Shown: one piece after another, positions 42,690 through 51,123 of the stretch
How positions within the stretch are numbered: the stretch's first letter is position 1
How the letters are laid out: each line of letters opens with the position of its first letter
Assembly (NCBI GenBank): GCA_023459335.1
Contig: JAEWUO010000007.1
Coordinates: forward strand, 62,001-126,000
Direction of reading: 5' to 3'
Source of the DNA: Bacillota bacterium
GTDB lineage: Bacteria; Bacillota; Clostridia; Christensenellales; CAG-138
DNA length: 64,000 nucleotides
Notes under the pieces: generated by a model
What the model saw: only the letters and a program-made list of their open reading frames with translations
What the model was told of the DNA's origin: nothing
Databases searched by the model: none
Position numbers and translations under genes: made by a program

Positions 42690-44051
42690 ATGGATACGAA
42701 ATTAAAAAAGAAATACGGCCTTTTTACCGCTATTTCGATGGTTGTCGGTATCGTCATCGGTAGCGGCGTATTTTTTAAGGCGGAGAAAATTCTGAACGTT
42801 ACCGGCGGCAACCTGCCGCTCGGCATACTCGCCTGGATTATCGGCGGCGTGATCATGATGGTCTGTTCGTACGTCTTCGCCGTCATGGCGACAAAGTACG
42901 AATATGTGAACGGAGTCGTCGATTATTCGGAGGTCACTGTTGGGAAGAAGTACGGGTATATGATGGGGTGGTTTTTTGCCACGATCTATTATCCGACGCT
43001 GACCAGCGTACTTGCATGGGTTTCCGCGCGGTATACCGCGGTGCTGTTCGGCTGGTCGATCGTTGGTCCGGAGTGCATGGTGCTGTCCGCGTTTTTCCTG
43101 ATCGCAAGCTACGCCATCAACGCGCTTTCTCCAAAGATCGCCGGAAAGTTCCAGGTGAGTACGACGGTGATTAAACTGATTCCGCTTCTGCTCATGGGAG
43201 TCGTGGGTGTGATCGTCGGTTTAAGCAATGGAATGACGGTGCAGAATTTTTCAAACGCGGTTACTCAGGTTGCTTCCAAAAGCGGCGCGCTGCTGACCGC
43301 GGTCTGTGCGACCGCCTTCGCTTATGAAGGATGGGTCATCGCGACCAGCATCAATGCCGAACTGCGGGATTCAAAGAAAAACCTGCCGATTGCGCTCGTA
43401 GCGGGAGCGGCGATCGTCATTGTGGTGTATATTCTCTATTATGTTGGTCTAGCAGGCGTAGTACCAAACGCAACGCTGATGGAGAACGGGCAGGAAGGCG
43501 CAAAGCTTGCGTTCTCAACGCTGTTTTCCAGCGCCGCCGGAACGCTTCTCTTCGTGTTTGTCATCATCTCCTGCCTGGGTACATTGAACGGCTTGATGAT
43601 GGGATGTACGCGCGGTTTCTATTCTCTTGCGGTTCGCGGAGTCGGCCCCAAACCGGAAGTGTATCAGGAAATCAGCCCGAAGACAAACATGGTTACCAAT
43701 TCTTCCGCGCTGGGGCTGCTGCTCTGTGCGGCTTGGCTTGCATATTTCTTCGGCGCAAATCTCGTGGAAAAATCATGGTTCGGCGTGGTTTCGTTCGATT
43801 CATCCGAGCTTCCGATCATCACCGTTTACGCCATGTATATCCCGATGTTCATCGCCTTTTTGATCAAACAAAAGGACCTTGGCTTCGTCAAGCGCGTCCT
43901 GATGCCGCTGCTCGGCGTGCTGGGATGCCTGTTTATGGTATATGCGGCGATCGTATCTCATAAGATGGCGGTTGTATGGTATCTTGTGGTGTTTGCCGTG
44001 ATTATGCTGATCGGCGTGTTTTTCGCAAAGGCGAAACAGATCGAGAAATAA
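42690..44051 (+). CDS. APC family amino acid permease
   Basis: A 453-residue permease with about twelve membrane segments. It begins with YGLFTAISMVVGIVIGSGVFF, the substrate-binding unwound helix of APC transporters, and has AFAYEGWVIATSINAEL in helix 6 and SCLGTLNGLMMGCTRGFYSL later. It resembles SteT-like exchangers of the L-type subfamily; the amino acid handled is unknown. The ATG follows GAGGAGATAGG. Its own promoter and terminator make it monocistronic. Confidence 0.9.
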   Translation: MDTKLKKKYGLFTAISMVVGIVIGSGVFFKAEKILNVTGGNLPLGILAWIIGGVIMMVCSYVFAVMATKYEYVNGVVDYSEVTVGKKYGYMMGWFFATIYYPTLTSVLAWVSARYTAVLFGWSIVGPECMVLSAFFLIASYAINALSPKIAGKFQVSTTVIKLIPLLLMGVVGVIVGLSNGMTVQNFSNAVTQVASKSGALLTAVCATAFAYEGWVIATSINAELRDSKKNLPIALVAGAAIVIVVYILYYVGLAGVVPNATLMENGQEGAKLAFSTLFSSAAGTLLFVFVIISCLGTLNGLMMGCTRGFYSLAVRGVGPKPEVYQEISPKTNMVTNSSALGLLLCAAWLAYFFGANLVEKSWFGVVSFDSSELPIITVYAMYIPMFIAFLIKQKDLGFVKRVLMPLLGVLGCLFMVYAAIVSHKMAVVWYLVVFAVIMLIGVFFAKAKQIEK

Positions 44052-44078
44052 CAGTTTCACATTCAACCCGCAAAAGAC

Positions 44079-44106
44079 GAACCGCCGTTTCACGGCGGTT
44101 CGTTTT
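44079..44106 (+). terminator. terminator of the APC transporter gene
   Basis: GAACCGCCG-TTTCA-CGGCGGTTC stem (44079-44101) followed by GTTTTC; possibly used also by the convergent flavoprotein gene ending at 44118. Confidence 0.8.
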
Positions 44107-44117
44107 CTAAGCGAAGT

Positions 44118-44801
44118 TTATTGCGCGGAATATGGTTTTCGGTAGAGGTCCTTTATTTTGATTCTGTTTTTTCTCGCCGTCGATTTCCAGCCGGCGTTTC
44201 CGGCCATATAATAGAGCGTACGCGGAAATTTCGCCGCAGTCAGCTCGATCCGAGGCGGCTGCGCTTCCTCATGAAGCTGGTCGTCTTTTATCCGTTGAAA
44301 CAGGCCGTCCACCTGTTCGAACAACGACCGTAAGAACGGCGCGCCCTGCGTACCGAGCATCATCCCGCCGCAACCGATCAGAAGCCCGCCTCGGAATGTC
44401 CTGCCTGTCTTTTTTGCGAATTGCTCGACAACGCGAATGGCCTCGCTGCTGGCCTCCGCTTCCGGAAAACCGCAGTTGATCATCGCGTATACGTTTGCGT
44501 TTTTCTCAGCGCGCGGATAAGCCGCCGCGAAATCCTGCAAAAATCTTGTCAGCATCGCGGGCAAGCAAAAAAAATAGAGTGGAAATATGAAAACGATCGC
44601 GTCCGCCTCCAACAACTGCCGGAATGCATGTTCCGTTTTGCGATGCATCATTACATGACGAACTGGAATCGTCTGAACGTCCAATCGCTCGTCCTGTATC
44701 TGCGCTTCGCCTCTTTTGACGAGTAAAGCGGATACCGCCTGGCTTTGATCCACCTTCGGGCTGCCACTCACAAGTACGATTCGCTTCTTCCCGCCGCTCA
44801 T
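44118..44801 (-). CDS. flavodoxin-fold NAD(P)H-dependent oxidoreductase
   Basis: A 227-residue FMN-reductase-like protein: IVLVSGSPKVDQSQAV forms the FMN phosphate loop, ADAIVFIFPLYFFCLPAMLTRFL is the flavin-contact helix, and a hydrophobic-basic C-terminal tail (about 170-227) extends beyond the usual domain. The ATG at 44801 follows GGAGG and overlaps the stop of the upstream flavoprotein gene by ATGA, so the two are coupled and may form a heteromeric reductase. Substrate unknown. Confidence 0.82.
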   Translation of the reverse strand: MSGGKKRIVLVSGSPKVDQSQAVSALLVKRGEAQIQDERLDVQTIPVRHVMMHRKTEHAFRQLLEADAIVFIFPLYFFCLPAMLTRFLQDFAAAYPRAEKNANVYAMINCGFPEAEASSEAIRVVEQFAKKTGRTFRGGLLIGCGGMMLGTQGAPFLRSLFEQVDGLFQRIKDDQLHEEAQPPRIELTAAKFPRTLYYMAGNAGWKSTARKNRIKIKDLYRKPYSAQ

Positions 44802-45358
44802 AATGCGCCTCCGTTTCTGCATAACGAAATTTCATCCAACGCTCTTGCGATCGCCGCATCATCTCCGTTATCGGCAAAAATATCGATATCGGTGCGGTGT
44901 TTTTGCGTGATGTCCAGAAACAGCTGTTTTTCTTCGTCGGTGAAGTCCTCTCCATAGACGAGCATGATCTGCTTCGGATAATCGTCATAACGTAAAGGAT
45001 GCGTCGTAGAACCGTCCTTGCGCGTTATAAAAAAAGGGAGCACATTCGGCAGCCAGCGGTCGATCACGCATTTCATATTCGCTGAAAACTGGCCGAACAC
45101 GATGGGACAAAGGTAGACCACCACGTCGCTGGTCATGCAGGCGCGGTTGATGTTTGTGATTCCGTCGCGCATGATACATTCGCCGGGCGTTTTTGTCCAG
45201 CAATCGAAACATCCGCGGCAGAACGCAAGTTCATCCCGTTCAATCGTTTTTTCCTCAACGTCAAAGCCGTGATTCGATAGGTAGCCGCCGAGCAGTTCGC
45301 TGATTTCTTTATGTCTCGTCGTCTGAAATTCCCCGTCGGAAAGCAGATATGCCCGCAT
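44798..45358 (-). CDS. flavodoxin family / iron-sulfur flavoprotein-like protein
   Basis: A 186-residue flavodoxin-like protein. The start MRAYLLSDGEF carries a variant FMN loop, and CRGCFDCWTKTPGEC near residues 47-61 is the compact cysteine motif seen in iron-sulfur flavoproteins. CPIVFGQFSANMKCVIDRWLP follows. The atypical N terminus (no GSPR) means FMN binding is less certain. The ATG follows AAAGGAG, behind a TTGACA-type promoter; it is the first gene of a two-gene unit. Confidence 0.8.
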   Translation of the reverse strand: MRAYLLSDGEFQTTRHKEISELLGGYLSNHGFDVEEKTIERDELAFCRGCFDCWTKTPGECIMRDGITNINRACMTSDVVVYLCPIVFGQFSANMKCVIDRWLPNVLPFFITRKDGSTTHPLRYDDYPKQIMLVYGEDFTDEEKQLFLDITQKHRTDIDIFADNGDDAAIARALDEISLCRNGGAL

Positions 45359-45389
45359 GTTGAAGCTCTCCTTTCAGTATTTACATTCT

Positions 45390-45418
45390 ATATATTACCC
45401 GCATAAGATTTTGTCAAC
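45390..45418 (-). promoter_or_regulatory. promoter of the flavoprotein pair
   Basis: Minus strand TTGACA (45418-45413), 17-nt spacer, TATATA (45395-45390), 32 nt before the start codon. Confidence 0.7.
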
Positions 45419-45469
45419 AAAAAATAATATCATCTGTATTCGAACAGTTTAACGGAATATTGTTTTGCC

Positions 45470-45498
45470 TTGTGCATCTGAATTGGATGGGATATAAT
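45470..45498 (+). promoter_or_regulatory. promoter of the proA unit
   Basis: TTGTGC (45470-45475), 17-nt spacer, consensus TATAAT (45493-45498), 26 nt before the proA start. Confidence 0.7.
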
Positions 45499-45524
45499 GT
45501 TTGGAAAGTTCGGAGGGGATGCAT

Positions 45525-46766
45525 ATGACGGTACGAGAACTCGCTCTTCAGGCGAAAGTCGCCTCAGGCGGACTCGCCATCACGTCCACACAAATCAGGA
45601 ACGACGCGCTGATTGCAATGGCAAACGCGCTTCGAGCCAACGTACCTGAAATCCTTCGCGCAAACGCGGAGGATGTTCTCGCCGCGCAAAAATCCGGCGT
45701 TAAAGCGGCATTTATAGACCGGCTGACGCTCGATGAAAAGAGAATCGAGGGAATGGCTGGCGGCATGGTGAAAGTAGCACTGCTGCCAGACCCGATCGGG
45801 AAAAGCGATTACGTCAGCGTGCGTCCGAACGGACTTCGCATTGAAAAACGCCGCGTACCTTTGGGCGTGATCGGAATCATTTTTGAGTCACGTCCTAATG
45901 TGACTGCGGACGCAATCGCCCTCTGCGTTAAATCCGGTAACGCCTGCGTCCTGCGAGGCGGTTCGGAGGCAATCCGCAGCAACTCCGCAATATGCGATAC
46001 GCTGGCCGAAGCCGCCGAAAAAAACGGAATCCCCGCCGGCTCGTTTCAGCTGCTGCGGGACACCGACCGTGCCGCGGCAACTGAACTGATGAGACAAAAA
46101 GGCCTCATCGACGTATTGATCCCGCGCGGCGGAGCGGGGCTGATTCAGAGCATCGTGCAGCAGGCGACCATTCCGGTTATTGAAACCGGCGTCGGCGTCT
46201 GCCATGTCTATATCGATGAGTCGGCCGATTTAACTATGGCCGCAGATATTATAGAAAACGCAAAATGTTCGAGGCCTTCCGTATGCAACGCGGCGGAGAC
46301 GCTGCTCGTCCACGCGAGCGTTGCGGAGGCGGCGCTGCCTCGTATCGCGCAGCGGCTGACCGGACGCGGCGTGGAACTGCGGTGCGATCCGCGCTCCAAA
46401 GCGTTCATGCCGGGATCGATTGACGCCGTAGAAGAAGACTGGTCGACGGAATACGACGATCTGATCCTCTCTGTAAAGGTCGTCGAGTCGTATGACGATG
46501 CGGTTCGGCATATTGAAAAATACGGTACGCATCACAGCGACTCAATTGTGACATGCCGTTATGATCTGGCAGAACGCTTCCTTAACGAAGTGAATTCCGC
46601 CGCGGTTTATGTCAACGCATCCACGCGCTTTACGGACGGCGAGGAGTTTGGTTTCGGCGCGGAGATTGGAATCAGTACGCAGAAGCTGCATGCGCGCGGT
46701 CCGATGGGGCTGGACGAGCTGACAACGATAAAATACGCGATACGCGGGGACGGGCAGATTCGTTAA
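45525..46766 (+). CDS. proA: gamma-glutamyl phosphate reductase
   Basis: A 413-residue aldehyde-dehydrogenase-family enzyme of proline synthesis, reducing gamma-glutamyl phosphate to the semialdehyde with NADPH. Seen are VPLGVIGIIFESRPNVT, GNACVLRGGSEAI, IPRGGAGLI, the catalytic cysteine in RPSVCNAAETLL (near residue 253) and FGFGAEIGISTQKLHARGPM. The ATG at 45525 has GGAGG eight nt upstream; the ATG at 45519 is too close to it. The partner proB is not in this window, unlike the common proBA arrangement. Confidence 0.96.
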   Translation: MTVRELALQAKVASGGLAITSTQIRNDALIAMANALRANVPEILRANAEDVLAAQKSGVKAAFIDRLTLDEKRIEGMAGGMVKVALLPDPIGKSDYVSVRPNGLRIEKRRVPLGVIGIIFESRPNVTADAIALCVKSGNACVLRGGSEAIRSNSAICDTLAEAAEKNGIPAGSFQLLRDTDRAAATELMRQKGLIDVLIPRGGAGLIQSIVQQATIPVIETGVGVCHVYIDESADLTMAADIIENAKCSRPSVCNAAETLLVHASVAEAALPRIAQRLTGRGVELRCDPRSKAFMPGSIDAVEEDWSTEYDDLILSVKVVESYDDAVRHIEKYGTHHSDSIVTCRYDLAERFLNEVNSAAVYVNASTRFTDGEEFGFGAEIGISTQKLHARGPMGLDELTTIKYAIRGDGQIR

Positions 46767-46807
46767 CGATCTGTAATACTCGTATCATCGATTCACGGGA
46801 GAAATCA

Positions 46808-47608
46808 ATGGCAATCAAGCTCATCGCGCTGGACATCGATGGAACGCTGACCAACCAGCCCGAACAGGTCAGCAGACGAAACAGCGATGCGATCCGGCGC
46901 GCAATAGACGACGGAATAGCGGTCGTTCTTGCGACCGGGAGAGGCTTGCCCGCAACCCGTCCACTCTGGAAGAATCTGGACCTGCACGGGCCCTGCATTA
47001 TTTACGGCGGCGCGATCATTGTGGATACGGACACCGAACGCCTTATCAAAATACACGAAATTCCGTCCGACGTCATCCTGGAAGTACTGGAATACGCCGC
47101 GCAGGAAGGGATCCACGCACAGATTTATGTGAACGACGTCGTATATTTTGAGAAAATGACTCCGTTGGCAGAGCGATATGTCGGCAGGCATAAATTGCAG
47201 TATGTAATAGACCCTGAACTGCGAAATAAAGCGTGGACCGGCGTTCCTAAGGTTCTTTGCCTGTGCGAAGCCGATCGCCAGGACGAGGTGCTTTCCAATT
47301 TCTGCGCGCGTTTCGACGGTATCGCGCAGGTATCCCGTTCCAATCCCGGATTTATCGAGATCAACTGTCTCGGCGTCACGAAAGGCAGCGCGCTGGAAGA
47401 AATTTCAAATATGCTGGGCATCCAGCGGGCGGATGTCGCTGCGGCAGGCGATAACTATCTCGATCTGGAGATGATCGAATGGGCCGGCCTCGGAGCCTGC
47501 GTCGAAGACGGTGCGGAGCAGGTCAAAGCCGCCGCGGATATGATCATTCCGCCTTGCGGTGAAGACGGCGTTGCGGTATGGATCGAAACGTCTATTTTAT
47601 CCGAATAA
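46808..47608 (+). CDS. HAD superfamily phosphatase, Cof type
   Basis: A 266-residue HAD IIB hydrolase: motif I LIALDIDGTLTN with nucleophile Asp, motif II VVLATGRG, a cap domain in the middle, and motif III/IV KGSALEEISN and AAAGDNYLDLEMIEWAGLG. Members dephosphorylate sugar phosphates or cofactor intermediates; substrate unknown. It lies 41 nt after proA and 35 nt before the glucokinase gene, probably in one transcript. Confidence 0.9.
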   Translation: MAIKLIALDIDGTLTNQPEQVSRRNSDAIRRAIDDGIAVVLATGRGLPATRPLWKNLDLHGPCIIYGGAIIVDTDTERLIKIHEIPSDVILEVLEYAAQEGIHAQIYVNDVVYFEKMTPLAERYVGRHKLQYVIDPELRNKAWTGVPKVLCLCEADRQDEVLSNFCARFDGIAQVSRSNPGFIEINCLGVTKGSALEEISNMLGIQRADVAAAGDNYLDLEMIEWAGLGACVEDGAEQVKAAADMIIPPCGEDGVAVWIETSILSE

Positions 47609-47643
47609 TAGCAACCGGATTTTCCCGAATCAGGAGGTAACGC

Positions 47644-48591
47644 ATGTACAGCATCGGCGTAGATATTGGCGGCAGTAAGATTGCTGTTGGAATTGTGAAT
47701 CAGGAGCTTAATCTGATCAGCAAGAAATCCCTTCCGTTTCCGCGTAAGGGAAATCCGCTAGATTCCATCGAAGTGATTCGTTCTATGATCAGCGGACTGA
47801 TCGCCGAAAATCATCTCAAGACGGAAGATGCCGCCTGTATCGGGCTGGCCGTTCCCGGAAGCATCGATTACGGCAACGGTTCGGTAATTCATGCGTATAA
47901 TCTCGATTATCATAATTTTCCGCTTTGCGAGCTTGTCGGCGAAGGATTCCCCGGCGTGAAAGTATATGTGGAGAACGACGCGAACGCGGCCGCGCTGGCG
48001 GAGTATTACTGCGGTTCGTTTCGCGGCAGCTCATCCGGGCTTGTGATCACGATCGGCACCGGCGTCGGCGGCGGATTGGTGCTCGACGGTAAGCTCTTCG
48101 TCGGGGGGAAGAAAAACGGATTCGAATTCGGTCATGCGGTGCTCGTTTTCGGCGGGGAACCCTGCACCTGCGGACAGCGCGGCTGTATCGAATCCTACTG
48201 TTCCGCCGCGGCGCTCGTCCGCGAAGGACGGAAAGCCGCGCAGGCGCATCACGAGAGTGCGATGTACCAGCGTGCGCAGGGGGATCTGACCAGAATCAAC
48301 GCGAAGCTCGTCATGGACTGCGCGAAAGAGATGGACGAAGCTGCCTGCGCGGTCTACGACCAGTTCACCGCCTATCTCGGCGCGACGGCTTGCACAGCGA
48401 TCGCGCTGTTCGATCCCGAGATCATCGCGTTTGGCGGCGGTGTCAGCAACGACGGCGAGTTTTTACTCGCTCCGATTCGCGAATACGCAAGAAAATACGC
48501 GTTCTTTAAAAACCATGCGAAGATTGTAACTGCGGAGATGAAGAACGACGCGGGCATCGTCGGCGCGGCGATGCTGTACCTGCAAAGATAA
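47644..48591 (+). CDS. ROK family sugar kinase (glucokinase-like)
   Basis: A 315-residue ROK kinase: N-terminal ATP loop GVDIGGSKIAVGIV, AVPGSIDY, ENDANAAALAEYYCGS with the catalytic Asp, ITIGTGVGGGLVLDGKLF, EFGHAVL and the zinc motif CTCGQRGCIESYCS. Glucose phosphorylation is the best guess; N-acetylmannosamine or fructose are alternatives. The ATG follows AGGAGG. A strong terminator comes right after. Confidence 0.9.
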   Translation: MYSIGVDIGGSKIAVGIVNQELNLISKKSLPFPRKGNPLDSIEVIRSMISGLIAENHLKTEDAACIGLAVPGSIDYGNGSVIHAYNLDYHNFPLCELVGEGFPGVKVYVENDANAAALAEYYCGSFRGSSSGLVITIGTGVGGGLVLDGKLFVGGKKNGFEFGHAVLVFGGEPCTCGQRGCIESYCSAAALVREGRKAAQAHHESAMYQRAQGDLTRINAKLVMDCAKEMDEAACAVYDQFTAYLGATACTAIALFDPEIIAFGGGVSNDGEFLLAPIREYARKYAFFKNHAKIVTAEMKNDAGIVGAAMLYLQR

Positions 48592-48600
48592 CAGAAGATA

Positions 48601-48639
48601 TAATAAATAGTGCGGCATAAATTGCCGCACTATTTATTA
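48601..48639. terminator. bidirectional terminator after the ROK kinase gene
   Basis: Perfect 17-bp stem (48601-48617 with 48623-48639) containing GTGCGGCA / TGCCGCAC and AT-rich ends, loop of 5 nt. The ATTTATTA ends give T-rich tails on both strands. Confidence 0.85.
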
Positions 48640-48640
48640 T

Positions 48641-48663
48641 AATAGACAAGGAGCCAATTTCTT
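48641..48663 (-). repeat. direct repeat copy 1 (copy of a terminator arm)
   Basis: A 23-bp sequence, AATAGACAAGGAGCC plus eight bases, repeated exactly at 48712-48734. Copy 2 is the 3' arm and tail of the RNA terminator. This copy lacks the opposite arm and cannot form the hairpin. Confidence 0.85.
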
Positions 48664-48704
48664 TCCGGATTAAAACCAAAATGTGGAGACTGATTCGAAC
48701 TGCT

Positions 48705-48742
48705 ATATAAAAATAGACAAGGAGCCAATTTCTTGGCTCCTT
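48705..48742 (-). terminator. terminator of the structured RNA gene
   Basis: Minus strand stem AAGGAGCCAA-GAAA-TTGGCTCCTT (48742-48719) followed by GTCTATTTTTATA. Perfect 10-bp stem with a GNRA-type loop. Confidence 0.8.
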
Positions 48743-48892
48743 TGTACTTTCCGTCCGTCAAGCCTTTCCGATGGTGCCCTATCCACCAGAAAGCAATTAT
48801 GAAGTTACGTAGTAGTTCGGTTACGCGGTTTTAAGGAGGAAATCGGTAATGAAAAAACGAACATAACGGACGGAAACTTATTTACTTTTCTT
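48710..48892 (-). ncRNA. candidate free-standing structured RNA (about 180 nt)
   Basis: No protein gene fits this interval. On the minus strand it has its own promoter (48927-48899), predicted start near 48892, a perfect 11-bp closing helix TTTCCGTCCGT (48876-48866) with ACGGACGGAAA (48758-48748), an inner CCGAT / ATCGG helix, a GGTG-CACC hairpin with GATAGGG loop, and a terminator directly after. An unpaired-looking TTTCCTCCTTAAAACC stretch contains CCTCCTTA (48839-48832), the anti-Shine-Dalgarno sequence. It could be a 6S-type RNA or a C-rich regulatory sRNA; I cannot assign a family. On the plus strand only a five-codon frame with a good ribosome binding site is seen. Confidence 0.6.
48712..48734 (-). 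repeat. direct repeat copy 2 (inside the RNA terminator)
   Basis: Exact second copy of the 23-bp repeat, 71 bp from the first. Here it forms one side of the AAGGAGCCAA / TTGGCTCCTT hairpin. Confidence 0.85.
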
Positions 48893-48898
48893 GATTCG

Positions 48899-48927
48899 AG
48901 TATAACATTGGTTTTATGCAATTGCAA
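48899..48927 (-). promoter_or_regulatory. promoter of the structured RNA gene
   Basis: Minus strand TTGCAA (48927-48922), 17-nt spacer, TATACT (48904-48899), in the 60 bp between the radical SAM stop and the RNA. Confidence 0.75.
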
Positions 48928-48955
48928 GCAAATCTATGCGTCGATTGTGTCAATT

Positions 48956-49834
48956 TTATATCCGTTCTGTGAATTGTGGGGTAAACGAGCCTTGCGCAGA
49001 GTCCAGTTGCTGAATCAATATGTTGTGTAAACCGAGCGAGAGCGCATACGAGATCACGCGGTCATACTCCCTCTGCGTAATTCTGCGGTTAAGCGGAAAA
49101 TCCGGCGTGCACGGCTGCGGCGTATACTGGCTCATCAGCGAAAGGTAAGTCGAGCGTGGCAGGATAGATGCGATTGCATCCAAAATACGGCGCGAGTCAT
49201 CCGCGCAGTTCGGGAGGATAAGATGCCGGATCGCGAGTCCGCGTACAGCCAGCCCGTCTTCATCGAACATCAGCTCGCCAACCTGGCGGTACATTTCCCG
49301 TATCGCGGCGGCGGCTACATCCGAATAGTCCGGCGCGTTGGAAAATTTCTTCGCAAGCAGAGGGGAAAAGTATTTCCAGTCAGGCAGGTAAACGTCGATC
49401 AAACCATCCAATTTCCGCAGTGCGTCGACACATTCGTAACCGCTGGAGTTGTAGACGACGGGAATCGAAAGCCCGTTCTCTTTTGAGCGGCACAGACTCT
49501 GCGCGACGTCCGGCAGATACGGTGCGGCGGTGACGAGGTTTACGTTATGCGCGCCGTTCTCCTGCAAAGCAAGAAAAACGTCCGCAAGTTCATCAACATC
49601 ATAGATTGTGCCGATTCCGACGTCGCGGATCTCGTGATTCTGGCAATAAACGCAACCCAAATTGCAGCCGGAGAAAAATACCGCGCCGGAGCCGCGTGTT
49701 CCGCTGAGAAACGGTTCTTCCCAGTGGTGGAGCATGATCTTTGCAACGCGGGGTTTCGCGTCCGCACCGCACAGACCGCGGGAGAGCGTGCGGTCTGCGC
49801 CGCATGCTCGCGGACAAAGCATACAGTCTGCCAT
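48956..49834 (-). CDS. radical SAM protein of the PflA/PflX type
   Basis: A 292-residue radical SAM enzyme. The N-terminal CMLCPRACGADR and LCGAD segment is a cysteine-rich lead typical of PflX-like proteins, followed by FFSGCNLGCVYCQNHEI with the CxxxCxxC cluster motif (near residues 57-64), AAPYLP, VYNSSGYE and DVYLPDWKY. It probably abstracts a hydrogen to install a glycyl radical or modify a protein; no glycyl radical enzyme gene is in the window, so the target is unknown. The start overlaps the stop of the upstream hydrolase gene by one base (TAATG). Confidence 0.88.
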   Translation of the reverse strand: MADCMLCPRACGADRTLSRGLCGADAKPRVAKIMLHHWEEPFLSGTRGSGAVFFSGCNLGCVYCQNHEIRDVGIGTIYDVDELADVFLALQENGAHNVNLVTAAPYLPDVAQSLCRSKENGLSIPVVYNSSGYECVDALRKLDGLIDVYLPDWKYFSPLLAKKFSNAPDYSDVAAAAIREMYRQVGELMFDEDGLAVRGLAIRHLILPNCADDSRRILDAIASILPRSTYLSLMSQYTPQPCTPDFPLNRRITQREYDRVISYALSLGLHNILIQQLDSAQGSFTPQFTERI

Positions 49835-51123
49835 TAGAATACACGCCTGCCGTTCACGAAATTCCGGGTCCAGTATGCGGTCGTAATCGAGCTTTTGATG
49901 ACCTTACCCGCGCTGGAGGACGCATGTACGAACGATCCGCCGCCCGTATAGATGCCGGTATGGCTGACGCTGGAGGACGTATCGTTTTTAAAGAACACCA
50001 AATCGCCGCGCTGCAGATCGGAGATCGACGTAATTTCCGTCCACTTACTCAAAGAGGAGAAACCGGACGCGCTGTAGCGGCTCACGCTGACGCCGCAGGT
50101 GCGCAGGCTGAAGTAGACGAGACCGGAGCAGTCGAATCCCTTTGCCGGGCTTTCCTCGGACCAGGAATACGGCTTGCCCAACATGGCGCTCGCGACGGAG
50201 ACAAGCCCGTCCGCGCTGTAGGACGCGGTGTAGGAGACGTCCGAACTTGAGGAGGTATCCGGCGCCGCTGTCGCGCTCTGCGTAGTACTGGAAGAACTTG
50301 AAGAACTCGAAGATGAGGAAGAGGACGTACTCGGTTTCTTCGTCGGCTTCGGGGTAGGTTTTGGCGTGGGCTTCGGCGTCGGCGTCGGGTCAATTTTCGG
50401 GCGTGCTTCCGGCGAATATAAAAGATCGCGGTCAGAAACGTTAAACACGCTGTCGACCGGGAGCTTGTTTTTTGCCTGAAACGCCTCGAGCGAGTCTTCG
50501 GTCGCAACACCGAAATAACCGTTGATCTTTTCTTCGTAATAGCCCAGTTCGTTTAAGCGGGACTGCATGCTTTCCACGTCCGTTCCGCTGTCACCGAGTT
50601 TGATTTCATATGGTTCTGCTTCCGAACTGAAAAGACGTTCCTGCAGATCGCTCGTCGCGACACCGTCCATCGTCTCGTTGACAGTCCGTTGAAAAAGCGA
50701 AACCGCTACGGTCGTCGCTGCATTGTAAACGGTGGAAGGCTCATCGGAGTCGAGGTAGCCGAGTTCCATAAGGCGAGACTGCAGATGGCTGACCGTTGGA
50801 TAATTGTCGTTTTCCTGAAGAATCGTATATTGTGAGACGATGACGCCCGCCGTCGGTTCGGGCGTCGGCTCAGGCGTGCAGTCCGTGCAGACGGCAGGCG
50901 CGAGCGCTTCCGCGCTGAACGGGATCGGTGTCGGCGTCGCTTCGTTGATCACGCGCTCCGCTTCCATTGCGACGGCGTTTGCGCCGGAATCCTGCCTGAT
51001 TGCAAACGGGATTACAAAAAACGCGACGATACAGCCGCCCGCGATGGTTAAAATCCATGTACGCGCGGAAGCGGGGAAGAGCCGCTTGTGTTTTTTTCCG
51101 GATGGAAGCCTGAAATCGCTCAA
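49834..51123 (-). CDS. peptidoglycan hydrolase: two PG-binding domains plus NlpC/P60
   Basis: A 429-residue cell-wall enzyme. A membrane anchor (about residues 22-44) leads to an extracellular region: two PG_binding_1 domains (about 105-165 and 170-230, with SHLQSRLMELGYL and ESMQSRLNELGYY), a proline linker of TPKP repeats, a poly-Ser tract of about 13, and a C-terminal NlpC/P60 domain (310-429) with catalytic Cys in FDCSGLVYF (near 330), His in SHTGIYTG and FVHASS. It cleaves stem peptides of peptidoglycan. The start is TTG at 51123 following GAGGT. Confidence 0.92.
   Translation of the reverse strand: MSDFRLPSGKKHKRLFPASARTWILTIAGGCIVAFFVIPFAIRQDSGANAVAMEAERVINEATPTPIPFSAEALAPAVCTDCTPEPTPEPTAGVIVSQYTILQENDNYPTVSHLQSRLMELGYLDSDEPSTVYNAATTVAVSLFQRTVNETMDGVATSDLQERLFSSEAEPYEIKLGDSGTDVESMQSRLNELGYYEEKINGYFGVATEDSLEAFQAKNKLPVDSVFNVSDRDLLYSPEARPKIDPTPTPKPTPKPTPKPTKKPSTSSSSSSSSSSSSSTTQSATAAPDTSSSSDVSYTASYSADGLVSVASAMLGKPYSWSEESPAKGFDCSGLVYFSLRTCGVSVSRYSASGFSSLSKWTEITSISDLQRGDLVFFKNDTSSSVSHTGIYTGGGSFVHASSSAGKVIKSSITTAYWTRNFVNGRRVF

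Noticed and set aside
48853..48867. Five-codon plus-strand frame (MKKRT) with a good AAGGAGG site
   Set aside because: Too short to call a gene. The same bases are explained by the minus-strand RNA, where AAGGAGG is the complement of its anti-SD segment; kept only as a note.
50280..50400. TPKP and serine codon repeats as a DNA repeat or CRISPR-like array
   Set aside because: These are codon-level repeats in the linker of the NlpC/P60 protein; no spacers and no cas genes.
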